From Thalassospiraceae bacterium LMO-SO8 (GTDB taxonomy: Bacteria; Pseudomonadota; Alphaproteobacteria; Rhodospirillales; Casp-alpha2), in NCBI GenBank assembly GCA_031655335.1, contig CP134226.1:372001-436000 (forward strand): a stretch of DNA of 64,000 bases, written 5' to 3'. Below are positions 27,404 to 35,314 of this stretch, piece after piece; the stretch's first letter is position 1; every line of letters begins with the position of its first letter. A model generated the notes under the pieces. The model searched no databases and had not been told where the DNA came from. It saw nothing but the letters and a program-made list of their open reading frames with translations. The translations under genes were made by a program, and so were the position numbers.

Positions 27404-27709
27404 CTACTGCTGGTTCGCGAAGTATTTGGACAGGGCCGTGATCTCGTCCCGCGAAAAACCCTTGGCGATGCGGTTCATCACGGTCCCCTGCTTCGATCCG
27501 TTTCGGAACGCGGTCAGCATGGTCGCGATATAATCGGCGGGCTTCCCCTTGATCGACGGCATGGCGCCGGCGCTTTGTCCGTCCGTTCCGTGACAGGAAA
27601 AACAGGTATTGGCGAGAATGATGGGCGACGCCATTTCGGCCCGCGCGGCGTCGGCGGCGCCCAGGCCGAGCGCAAGGCCCAGCACTCCCGTAAACAGCTT
27701 TTTCGACAT
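27404..27709 (-). CDS. Monoheme c-type cytochrome, flavocytochrome c partner (SoxE/FccA-like)
   Basis: A 101-residue exported cytochrome with signal peptide (LFTGVLGLALGLGAADAARA) and one heme motif CFSCH in NTCFSCHGTDG. A likely axial Met is in GAMPSIKG. SoxE proteins are often diheme; this one is shorter and monoheme, closer to a minimal FccA. The ATG at 27709 has GGGAG seven bases upstream; the longer frame to 27928 overlaps the operator and the soxS-like gene. It leads the two-gene unit with the flavoprotein. Confidence 0.88.
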   Translation of the reverse strand: MSKKLFTGVLGLALGLGAADAARAEMASPIILANTCFSCHGTDGQSAGAMPSIKGKPADYIATMLTAFRNGSKQGTVMNRIAKGFSRDEITALSKYFANQQ

Positions 27710-27778
27710 CTTAAATCTCCCAAAAAGGAAGCCTTTGGCGGCCCCATGCCCCGATTGTTCGCAGGTTCTTGGACAAAG

Positions 27779-27800
27779 CATATTCAATAAATGCAATATA
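27779..27800 (+). promoter_or_regulatory. Candidate sulfur-regulon operator, copy 4 (soxEF)
   Basis: Begins CATATTCAATAAAT and ends ATATA. It lies 70 bases upstream of the cytochrome start at 27709, between that gene and the end of the soxS-like gene. ATTC-N8-CAAT is only one base from the perfect inverted repeat. Confidence 0.72.
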
Positions 27801-27857
27801 TCAATGTAGAGTTTCGCCTCTTCAAACCCGTCCTCTCGGGCCCCGCCACGAAGCCCG

Positions 27858-28277
27858 CTATGGGGCCGCGCAAGGCCGGCGCAGTTTCTTGAGATCGCGT
27901 TCAAGCAGGCTCCAGAAGAAATCCTCACCCGGATAGCCGACCAGGCGGCTGACCTCCTGACCGTCCTCGATCAGCACGAAGGTCGGCGTGAAGACGACGC
28001 CTTTGATATGGGTCAAATCGTCCGGCCGCGGATCGTGGATATCGACGCGGCGCAGCGGCGCGCATTTGGCTTCGGCCGTGTTCGGATAGACGGGGCCGAC
28101 CTCTTTGTGGAAGCGTTCGCACCATTCGCAGGTGTCGCTTTCGAACAGCACCAGTTCCGCCGCCGACGCGGCCTGCGGACCGACAAGCAGGGCCGCCCAC
28201 ATCAAGGCCGGCAGAACGCCCCGGAGGATGGCGATGACGGACTGGGCGCGCACGCCGTCGGGTGTGATGCTTTTCAT
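27858..28277 (-). CDS. SoxS-like periplasmic thioredoxin
   Basis: A 139-residue exported thioredoxin-fold protein with a signal-like helix (LPALMWAALLVGPQAASA) and the redox motif CEWC in SDTCEWCERFHKEV. The cis-Pro loop is VFTPTFVLI. In Paracoccus SoxS reactivates SoxYZ by reducing its carrier thiol, and the compact size here fits SoxS better than SoxW. It is divergent from the second flavocytochrome gene, with 69 bases between them and no copy of the operator element seen there. Confidence 0.8.
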   Translation of the reverse strand: MKSITPDGVRAQSVIAILRGVLPALMWAALLVGPQAASAAELVLFESDTCEWCERFHKEVGPVYPNTAEAKCAPLRRVDIHDPRPDDLTHIKGVVFTPTFVLIEDGQEVSRLVGYPGEDFFWSLLERDLKKLRRPCAAP

Positions 28278-28346
28278 GGGCCGGGATTAGAGCCATGATG
28301 CGGGGCCCGGCGTCAAGCCGGGGCGAATTCTGAAAGGACACCCTTC

Positions 28347-29615
28347 ATGACTTCCGGCTGGACCCGGCGCACCGTCCTCGGCCTGATCGCCGCCGCCCCC
28401 GCGCTGGCTCTGCCCAGGGTCGCGCGGGCCAAGGGCGGGCGCGTCGTGGTCGTCGGCGGCGGGTTCGGCGGCAGCACGGCCGCCCGCAGGATCAAGCAAT
28501 TGGCGCCCGGGATCGAGGTCACGCTGATCGCGCGGGACACCACCTTCGTCTGCTGTCCCGGCAGCAACACGGTGATCGGCGGGTTCGGCCGCATCGAGGA
28601 TCAGAGCGTCGGTTATGGGGCCCTGGCCAGAGACGGCGTTACCGTCGTCACCGGCCGGGCCGACGCCGTGGATACGAATGCGCGGAACCTGCGTCTCGCC
28701 GACGGATCGATCCTGCCCTACGACAAACTGGTGCTGTCGCCCGGCATCGGGTTTTTCTGGGACGAGGTCGAGGGCGTTTCCGCCGCCACGGCGGACCGGA
28801 TTCCCCACGCCTGGCAGGCGGGGGAGCAGACGGTCCTGCTACGCCGCCAGCTTGAGGCCATGCCCGACGGCGGTGTGTTCGCCCTGGTCGCCCCCGTCGG
28901 GCCGTTGCGCTGCCCGCCCGCGGTCGGCGAACGGGTCAGCCTGGCCGCCCATTACTTCAAAACCGCCAAACCCAAATCCAAGATCATCGTGTTCGACGCC
29001 AAATCCAAGTTCTCCTTGCAGCCTTTGTTCGAGGAGGCCTGGGCGGCGCTCTATCCCGGCATGATCGAATACCGGCTGGCGGAAAGCGACGGCATCGTCC
29101 GCGCCATCGATCCGGAAACGCGCGCCGTGTCCACGGACTTCGACGACGTGACCGCCGACGTGGTCAACTTCATCCCCCGCCAGCGCGCCGGCGACATCGC
29201 GCTGGCCGCCGGCGCCGCCGACGAGACGGGCTGGTGCCCGGTCGATCCCGCGACCTTCGCCTCGACCCGCGTTCCTCATGTCCATGTCATCGGCGACGCC
29301 GCCTTCGCCCCGCCCCTGCCCAAGGCCGCCGCAGCGGCAGTCAGCGTCGCGGAAACCTGCGCCCAGGCCGTCGTCCGCGACCTGACCCAGGCCGACATGC
29401 CGGCACCCCATTGGCATGCAGGCTGTTATTCCCTGGCCGCCCCCGGCCATGGGTTCGAGGCCAGCACCAGCTTTCACCTGGCAAACGGGCATGTCGCCAT
29501 TGACGAAGCGACCATGCAACGCACGCCCGAAGGGGCCACGGCCGAGGATCTGCAAGCCGGGGCCGAGAAGGCGGAGCTTTGGCTGCGCGGCATCATGGGA
29601 CAGGTTTGGGGCTGA
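28347..29615 (+). CDS. Flavocytochrome c sulfide dehydrogenase flavoprotein subunit, copy 2
   Basis: A 422-residue paralogue of the FccB at 26113-27393. It has a Tat signal (TRRTVLGLIAAAPAL), Rossmann motif VVVVGGGFGGST, FAD-linking Cys region FVCCPGSNTVIGG, and both redox-disulfide regions (LRCPPAVGE, AGCYSLAAPG). No cytochrome gene accompanies it, so it either borrows the cytochrome encoded at 27404 or uses another acceptor. It differs enough from copy 1 to suggest an old duplication, perhaps with a different persulfide or polysulfide preference. Confidence 0.9.
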   Translation: MTSGWTRRTVLGLIAAAPALALPRVARAKGGRVVVVGGGFGGSTAARRIKQLAPGIEVTLIARDTTFVCCPGSNTVIGGFGRIEDQSVGYGALARDGVTVVTGRADAVDTNARNLRLADGSILPYDKLVLSPGIGFFWDEVEGVSAATADRIPHAWQAGEQTVLLRRQLEAMPDGGVFALVAPVGPLRCPPAVGERVSLAAHYFKTAKPKSKIIVFDAKSKFSLQPLFEEAWAALYPGMIEYRLAESDGIVRAIDPETRAVSTDFDDVTADVVNFIPRQRAGDIALAAGAADETGWCPVDPATFASTRVPHVHVIGDAAFAPPLPKAAAAAVSVAETCAQAVVRDLTQADMPAPHWHAGCYSLAAPGHGFEASTSFHLANGHVAIDEATMQRTPEGATAEDLQAGAEKAELWLRGIMGQVWG

Positions 29616-29632
29616 TCCCGACCGCGACAAAA

Positions 29633-29654
29633 CACATAAGATTTATTGAATATG
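29633..29654 (-). promoter_or_regulatory. Candidate sulfur-regulon operator, copy 5 (DsrE-like gene)
   Basis: On the minus strand it begins CATATTCAATAAAT and ends ATGTG; the first 14 bases are identical to copy 4. It lies 80 bases upstream of the ATG at 29734. Confidence 0.72.
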
Positions 29655-29733
29655 TTTGAAAGGTGTGGAATCCTTCCATTGTCGGCGCCCAAAATAGGGT
29701 TGCGCCTTAAACTACAAAAACACGGAGGAAATA

Positions 29734-30195
29734 ATGAAGGTATTCACCAGCATGCTGACGGCGCTCGCCGTCTTTGGGGTTGTCCTGGCCGGGGCCATCA
29801 AGGCCGATGCCGCCGAATCCTACGGCAAGCAGAAAGTCGTCTATCACATCAACTATGAAGGCGGCGACGCCGACAAGAAATACCGCGGCGCCCTGCGCAA
29901 CATTCAGAACCACATCAACGCCGTCGGCGCGGAAAACATGGAGATCAAGGTCGTCCTGCACGGTAACGGCCTGGGTCTTCTGAAGGGCGCCATGACCAAC
30001 GAAAAACTGAAGGGTCAGGTCGTCAGCCTGAAAGCGCAGAACGTGAAATTCAACGTCTGCAACAACACGCTGAAGGGCCGCAAGATCAACTACGAGAAAG
30101 ACCTTCTCGAGGTCTTCCCGGAAGACATCGTGCCGTCGGGCGTGGCCGAACTCTCCCATCTGCAACAAATGGGTTACACTTATATCAAGCCGTAA
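29734..30195 (+). CDS. Exported DsrE/DsrF-like sulfur-related protein
   Basis: A 153-residue protein with a signal peptide (MLTALAVFGVVLAGAIKADA) followed by a DsrE/F fold: KVVYHINYEGG, MEIKVVLHGNGLGLL and a single cysteine in KFNVCNNTLKG. DsrE proteins are usually cytoplasmic sulfur-transfer factors whose Cys carries persulfide; an exported one next to flavocytochrome c could bind or deliver sulfane sulfur in the periplasm. It is a single-gene transcript: operator before it and a strong terminator after it. The ATG has a GGAGG site. Confidence 0.86.
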   Translation: MKVFTSMLTALAVFGVVLAGAIKADAAESYGKQKVVYHINYEGGDADKKYRGALRNIQNHINAVGAENMEIKVVLHGNGLGLLKGAMTNEKLKGQVVSLKAQNVKFNVCNNTLKGRKINYEKDLLEVFPEDIVPSGVAELSHLQQMGYTYIKP

Positions 30196-30237
30196 CCGGC
30201 ATCGTTTCTGAAGACTCTCCCTCCCCCAAGCCTGAAT

Positions 30238-30272
30238 GGGGGCCGTGGTGAAAGACCGCGGCCCCCTTTTTT
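30238..30272 (+). terminator. Rho-independent terminator after the DsrE-like gene
   Basis: GGGGGCCGTGG (30238-30248) pairs with CCGCGGCCCCC (30256-30266) with one G-T wobble, loop TGAAAGA, then six T. It closes the DsrE-like transcript. Confidence 0.93.
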
Positions 30273-30306
30273 AGGCGCCTTGGAAAAGTCAGACTTTGGG
30301 GAAAGA

Positions 30307-31839
30307 TCAGATATCGGGTGCCCGCAGCAGCCGCGACAACAGCCGTTCGACCGGCGCATGATCGTCGGTCAGCACGGGCGGGTCGACCGCCGCAAGCCGC
30401 CGGTCCAGGTCGGCTTCCGGCCAGCGTGCCCAGGCCCGCGCCAGACCGCGCAGGGAGACGACGCGGGTTTCCGGGGTCGGCCGCGCCGAGGCCAGAACAA
30501 TGAAGGTGACGCGCCCGGTCTCGTCCATTTCGTCCAGGGTCTTCCAGACCTCGACGGCGGGAAAATCCAGGCGCAAGGTCTTGACCAGGGCGAACAGAAA
30601 ACGCGGATCGATGCCCAGGTCGACCACGTTGACCGCGTAGAACCCGCCTTCGCTCAGGCGCGCCGCGAGTTCACCATGGAATTCCCGGGTCACCAGATGG
30701 GCCGGCACCGCGATGTCGTGAAAGGCGTCGCCGAACACCACGTCGAAACGCTCCGACCGATCCAGCGCCGAAAGCGCCCGCCGCGCGTCCTGATGCAGGA
30801 TGCGCAGGTTGTCCGCCTTTGGGGCGAGCCACATTTGATCCGCCGCCGCCTGCGTCACCGCCGGGTCCAACTCGGCCACGGTCATCTTCATGTCCGGGTG
30901 CAGGCGCGCCCAGGCGCGCGGCAGGGTATAGCCGCCGCCGCCGATGAAATAGGCCCGCGTCGCGCGGTGCCCGGCCAGGCGCAGATCCGCGATCTCGTCC
31001 ACGAAATGAACATAGGGGCTGTACAGCAGCGTCGGGTCGTCACGGTCGTTGATGGAATGGACCAGATGGTCGAGGACCATGAGGCGGCTGGGCCGCCCGC
31101 TCATGGCCGAAAAGTCGTCGAAGCGGATGCAGAAATAGTCGCTTTCCACCTGACAGGGCGAGCGGTAGGCCGCGAGCGTGTTGCCCCAGACCGCGAGCCC
31201 GCTCCCCGGCAGCACAAGCAGCGCCAGAACCGCCGCCCAGCGCCGCGACCACAGGCCGAAGGCCGCGGCCAGGGTTGCATACAGCACGGCGACGGCGATT
31301 ACCGTCCCCGTCGCCCCGACCCAGGAAATGAACAGATATCCGGCGGCCAGGGTGCCGAAGATGCTGCCGCCGGCGCCGGCGGCGAACATGCGGCCCAGCA
31401 CCCGCCCGGCCTGGTCCGGTTCCGCATCGATGGCCAACTTGGTCGCCAGGGGCGAGACGATGCCGACAAACAGGGACGGCAGCAGGAACAGAACCGCCGT
31501 CAGCACGACCACCGCCGTGACGGCGCCCAACCCGCCCGCCAACAGCGGCCCCGAAACGAGACGCAGCAGCGGTAGCGACGCCAGGGTGGTGACTGCGGCG
31601 GCGGCCAGGGCCAGGGCCGTGCGGCGCACGCCCTCGGCCCGCCCGACGTCCGGCCCGGCCAGACGCCCGCCCAGCCAATGCCCGATCGAAAGTCCGGCCA
31701 GAACGATGGCGATGATCGCGGTCCAGGTGTATAGCGACATCCCCACATAGGGAGCGATCAGGCGCGCGGCCACGATTTCCAGGACCAGGGCCCCGGCGGC
31801 GGTCAGGAACACGGCGGCGGTGAAGGCGAAGGCGGTCAT
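30307..31839 (-). CDS. Spermidine synthase-like protein with N-terminal membrane domain
   Basis: A 510-residue fusion. The first half holds about seven or eight helices (for example LTAAGALVLEIVAARLIAPYVG and AVTAVVVLTAVLFLLPSLFVG); the second half is an aminopropyltransferase-like Rossmann domain with YFIGGGGYTLPRAW and VVFGDAFHD. Such proteins are common and mostly uncharacterised, and a polyamine product is not proven. The ATG at 31839 removes a non-hydrophobic extension that would begin at 31956. It ends close to the DsrE terminator and diverges from the transporter at 32078. Confidence 0.83.
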   Translation of the reverse strand: MTAFAFTAAVFLTAAGALVLEIVAARLIAPYVGMSLYTWTAIIAIVLAGLSIGHWLGGRLAGPDVGRAEGVRRTALALAAAAVTTLASLPLLRLVSGPLLAGGLGAVTAVVVLTAVLFLLPSLFVGIVSPLATKLAIDAEPDQAGRVLGRMFAAGAGGSIFGTLAAGYLFISWVGATGTVIAVAVLYATLAAAFGLWSRRWAAVLALLVLPGSGLAVWGNTLAAYRSPCQVESDYFCIRFDDFSAMSGRPSRLMVLDHLVHSINDRDDPTLLYSPYVHFVDEIADLRLAGHRATRAYFIGGGGYTLPRAWARLHPDMKMTVAELDPAVTQAAADQMWLAPKADNLRILHQDARRALSALDRSERFDVVFGDAFHDIAVPAHLVTREFHGELAARLSEGGFYAVNVVDLGIDPRFLFALVKTLRLDFPAVEVWKTLDEMDETGRVTFIVLASARPTPETRVVSLRGLARAWARWPEADLDRRLAAVDPPVLTDDHAPVERLLSRLLRAPDI

Positions 31840-31980
31840 GGACGTCCCCTGGGTCGGCCTGCCGAACCTGAAATCCGGCGACCCGCGGTTGTACCATGAT
31901 GTGCCCAGGGGAAAACCCCGGATTCCCAGGATCGGCATGACCCGGCAATTGTACACAAATTGTGTGAAATATAATTAAAT

Positions 31981-32002
31981 CACATATATTTTTGTGAATA
32001 TA
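31981..32002 (-). promoter_or_regulatory. Candidate sulfur-regulon operator, copy 6 (YeeE/YedE)
   Basis: On the minus strand it begins TATATTCACAAAAA and ends ATGTG. It lies 75 bases upstream of the transporter start at 32078, inside a very AT-rich block at about 31955-32015. It may also influence the divergent gene starting at 31839. Confidence 0.68.
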
Positions 32003-32077
32003 ATTATTGATTCCCCCTTAATCGCTGTTTAAATACAGGGACCGACCGCCCCAAGGACCCGGCGAACGCCCGGGGCC

Positions 32078-33181
32078 ATGCAGGACCGATACGACATGGA
32101 CACGCTTGAACCCAGGTTTCTTCTTCTCGCCGGCGCGCTTGCGGTCGGCTTCATCTACGGCACCGTGGCGCGCGCCTCCGGGTTCTGCCTGCGCTCGGCC
32201 GTGATCGAGGTCATCGACCGACGCCCGGCCCGCCAAGCCGCCGCCTGGGCCATTGCCCTGCCGCTGGCGATTCTGGGCACGCAGGTGCTGGCGCATTTCG
32301 GCGTGATCGACCTGAAGGGCAGCATCTATCTCGGCACCTCCGTGACGTGGCTGGCGCTGATCGTCGGCGGCCTCTTGTTCGGGTTCGGCATGGTCATCAC
32401 ACGGGGCTGCGGCGGCCGCCATCTGGTTCTGGCGGCGGGCGGCAACCTGCGGGCCTGGGTCGTCATCACGGTCCTGGGCCTGACCGCCTATGCCACCCTG
32501 CGCGGCATCCTGGCCCTGCCGCGCACCTGGATCGAGGGTGCGGGCACGTTCAGCCTGGGCGACACGCCGCAGGCCCTGCCGCTGCTGATCTCAGGCGCGG
32601 AGGGTGCCGGCACGACAGCCCTGGTGATCGCCGCCGGCCTGATGGCCGTCGGTCTGCTTGCCGCATTCCGCCTGCGCCATCAGCCGGGCGCCTTTGGCGG
32701 GATCGCCGCCGGTCTTGTCGTCGGCCTGCTGATTCCGGCGTCCTGGTACGTCTCGGGCGTGCTCGGCTTCGACGATTTCAATCCGACCCGCCCGGTCAGC
32801 CTGACCTTCACCGCCCCCATGGGCGACGCGCTGCAATTCCTCATGACCTATACGGGCACGGCCGCCGATTTCGGCATTACCGCCATCGCGGGCACCCTGG
32901 CCGGGGCCTTCGCCTGGGCCGCGGCGACCCGGTCGCTCAAGGCCGAGGGATTCGATTCTCCGGGCCATATGGGCCGCTACGTGCTGGGCGCCGCCATGAT
33001 GGGTTTCGGCGGCGTGCTCGCGCTGGGCTGCACCATCGGCGCCGGCCTGTCGGGCATGAGCACCCTGTCCCTCGGCAGCCTGATCGCCCTGGCGTCGATC
33101 GTCACCGGCGGCGCCGTCGGCCATCATGTGAAGACCCGCATCGTCGGCGGCCGCGCGCCCAAGATCGTCCCCGCCGAATAA
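32078..33181 (+). CDS. YeeE/YedE (TsuA-type) sulfur compound transporter
   Basis: A 367-residue membrane protein with about nine to ten helices. Cysteines characteristic of the family are in SGFCLRSAVIE, ITRGCGGRHLVLAAGG and LALGCTIGAGLSG; in TsuA such cysteines line the path for thiosulfate. Import of thiosulfate or another sulfur species is the likely role; next to sox genes it could also return sulfur for assimilation or sensing. Two starts are possible, 32078 and 32096. It carries the last copy of the shared operator upstream. Confidence 0.88.
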   Translation: MQDRYDMDTLEPRFLLLAGALAVGFIYGTVARASGFCLRSAVIEVIDRRPARQAAAWAIALPLAILGTQVLAHFGVIDLKGSIYLGTSVTWLALIVGGLLFGFGMVITRGCGGRHLVLAAGGNLRAWVVITVLGLTAYATLRGILALPRTWIEGAGTFSLGDTPQALPLLISGAEGAGTTALVIAAGLMAVGLLAAFRLRHQPGAFGGIAAGLVVGLLIPASWYVSGVLGFDDFNPTRPVSLTFTAPMGDALQFLMTYTGTAADFGITAIAGTLAGAFAWAAATRSLKAEGFDSPGHMGRYVLGAAMMGFGGVLALGCTIGAGLSGMSTLSLGSLIALASIVTGGAVGHHVKTRIVGGRAPKIVPAE

Positions 33182-33186
33182 GCGCC

Positions 33187-34479
33187 CTAATCCGCGCCGC
33201 CGGATGCCCGTGCCTTCGCCGTCTCCGGCAGCATCAATCCCGAAAGCACGGCGACGACGCCCCCGGTCAACAACAGGCTGAGCCCGCTTCGATAGGCGGC
33301 GGCGTCATAGACCCGGGCCCCGTCCACCATGTCGCCGTGCCAATTCAGGTCCAGGGCCCAGCCGACCAGGGGCTGGAACACGGCGATGGCGAACATGATC
33401 CCCGTGTTGACGATGCCGAGGGTCACGCTTTCCTGGCCCGCGAACCGTTCGTGGGTGGTGGTGAACACCAGCACCACGGCCCCCGTGGCAAGCCCCTGAA
33501 GAAACAGCAGTCCATGCAGCACGGCCGAACCGTGGCCGGGCACCAGGATGAGGGTGGCGAAACAGGCGAGTGACACCAGATTGGCGCAGACGAAGGGCAC
33601 TTTCCGCCCGCCCAGGCGTTGGCCGATCCAGCCGAGCAGCGGCGAGCCGACAACCCAGCCGACGGCGTTGAGAGACACCGCCACCGCCGCCTGTCCACGG
33701 GTCATGCCATGGACCTGAACCAGCCAGGGCACGGCCCACAGGCCGCCGAACGCCAGCATCACCGACATGTTGCCGGCCCCGGCACCAGTCAGGATCCAAA
33801 GGTCGCGCTGCGCCAATACCCTGCGAAACCCGACGAGCAGGCCGCCCCGGCCGGGGCTGAGCGGGCGCAACCCCGGTGCCCTTGGCCGGGGCAGGCGCAA
33901 GGCCAGAATGGCGCCGATCCCCGCCGCCAGCGCCACCGCACCGGTTACCTGCATGGCGGGCCGCCAACCGGCGGCCTCGACCGCCCAGGCCAGGGGCACC
34001 TGGCCGACGACGGCGCCGGCGACCCCCGCGCCCACGGTCAGGCCGCTGAGCAGGGCAAAGCGGCTTGGCGGAAACCATACGGCCGCGAGATTGAGCGCGA
34101 CGACGAAGGTCGCGCCCCCTCCGATGCCGATCAGCAGCCTTCCGGCGAAGGCGCCCGGCACGGTCTCGGCCTGGGCGAACACGAAACATCCGACGGCGAT
34201 CAGCAACGCCGACAACACCATGATCCGGCGCGAGCCGTAGGCGTCGACGATCAGCCCCGCAGGCACTTGGAAGACGGCATAGGAATAGAAATAGATCGCC
34301 GACAGGTTGCCCAGCAGGGCCCCGCCCACGGCGAATTCCCGCATCAGGGTATCGACCATGACGCCGGGCGCGACCCTTTGGAAATGCACAAAGCTGAACA
34401 GGAAGGTGCCCAGGCCCCAGATAAACCAGGGCAAAAGACGGTGCAGCGGATGGGAGGGATCGGAATCCGTCGGGGTCAC
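33187..34479 (-). CDS. Major facilitator superfamily transporter
   Basis: A 430-residue MFS protein with twelve predicted helices and the loop 2-3 motif DAYGSRRIMVLSA (GxxxDRxGRR-like). The N-terminal LGTFLFSFVHFQRVAPGVM is typical of organic anion or hexuronate-type carriers. The substrate cannot be told. It converges with the sulfur transporter, six bases apart, so its expression is separate. Confidence 0.87.
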   Translation of the reverse strand: MTPTDSDPSHPLHRLLPWFIWGLGTFLFSFVHFQRVAPGVMVDTLMREFAVGGALLGNLSAIYFYSYAVFQVPAGLIVDAYGSRRIMVLSALLIAVGCFVFAQAETVPGAFAGRLLIGIGGGATFVVALNLAAVWFPPSRFALLSGLTVGAGVAGAVVGQVPLAWAVEAAGWRPAMQVTGAVALAAGIGAILALRLPRPRAPGLRPLSPGRGGLLVGFRRVLAQRDLWILTGAGAGNMSVMLAFGGLWAVPWLVQVHGMTRGQAAVAVSLNAVGWVVGSPLLGWIGQRLGGRKVPFVCANLVSLACFATLILVPGHGSAVLHGLLFLQGLATGAVVLVFTTTHERFAGQESVTLGIVNTGIMFAIAVFQPLVGWALDLNWHGDMVDGARVYDAAAYRSGLSLLLTGGVVAVLSGLMLPETAKARASGGAD

Positions 34480-34559
34480 GGCTGGGGCTCTTGGATTTGC
34501 GTGTTGGAATCTGTTAGACCAACTCTACACCGCCAGGACATTCAGGGAGAAACAGGCAA

Positions 34560-34979
34560 ATGAGATACCTGCATACGATGGTGCGGATATCCGATGTGGA
34601 CGCCAGCTTGCGCTTTTACTGCGACCTTCTGGGCCTCAAGGAAGTGCGCCGCTCGGACCGGCCCGAACACGGTTATATGCTGATTTTCGTCGCGGCCGAG
34701 GAAAACCCCGATTCCCAGATCGAGCTGACCTACAACTACGACCCCGAGGAATACACGGGCGGGCGCAATTTCGGCCATCTCGCCTTCAATGTGAAGGACA
34801 TCTACGCGACCTGCCAACGCCTTCAGGACGGCGGCGTGACCATCAACCGCCCGCCGCGCGACGGCCGCATGGCCTTCGTCCGCTCACCGGACGGCATCTC
34901 CATCGAGTTGTTGCAGGAAGGCGAGGCCTTGGCCCCGGCCGAACCCTGGGCGTCGATGGCGAATACGGGAAGCTGGTAG
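34560..34979 (+). CDS. gloA: Lactoylglutathione lyase (glyoxalase I)
   Basis: A 139-residue VOC-fold metalloenzyme: MRYLHTMVRISDVDASLRF at the start, IELTYNYDPEEYTGG in the middle, FGHLAFNVKDI and the closing GISIELLQEG. The four metal ligands (His5, Glu in IELTYN, His in GHLAF, Glu in SIELL) are present, and the short form suggests the Ni/Co-dependent class. It converts the hemithioacetal of methylglyoxal and glutathione to S-lactoylglutathione. Confidence 0.94.
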   Translation: MRYLHTMVRISDVDASLRFYCDLLGLKEVRRSDRPEHGYMLIFVAAEENPDSQIELTYNYDPEEYTGGRNFGHLAFNVKDIYATCQRLQDGGVTINRPPRDGRMAFVRSPDGISIELLQEGEALAPAEPWASMANTGSW

Positions 34980-35009
34980 CCGCAAACCCCAAACGGTTGG
35001 GGCGACGGG

Positions 35010-35255
35010 TCAATCCGACGCCAGCATCGGCCCCCGGCCCCGGTCGGTCAGCGACACGGCGCCGCGGCGCTCGGCCAGACGGCCCAGGATTTCCAGACGC
35101 TGGTGACGCATCAGCTTGGGCCATTGGGCGATCTCGTCGACCGTCCGCCAGCAGCCTTTGCAGAAGCCCGTGGGCTCGTCCAGCACGCACACGCTGATAC
35201 AGGGGGAACAGATCAACTGTTCCAATAGGGCTTTATCGATGGGGGCTTCGGGCAA
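35010..35255 (-). CDS. DUF1289 family cysteine-motif protein
   Basis: An 81-residue protein with CSPCISVC then GFCKGCWRT, the DUF1289 cysteine pattern that probably binds iron-sulfur or zinc. The best start is TTG at 35255, because an AGGAG site lies eight bases before it and no ATG precedes the conserved part. The frame continues upstream to 35378 but that part overlaps the exporter gene. Function unknown. Confidence 0.83.
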   Translation of the reverse strand: MPEAPIDKALLEQLICSPCISVCVLDEPTGFCKGCWRTVDEIAQWPKLMRHQRLEILGRLAERRGAVSLTDRGRGPMLASD

Positions 35256-35314
35256 AACGTTGTCTCCTGCGCCTCTTTCTCGCACATCGCCCCCGGGGAC
35301 CGTCAAGGGCGGCG

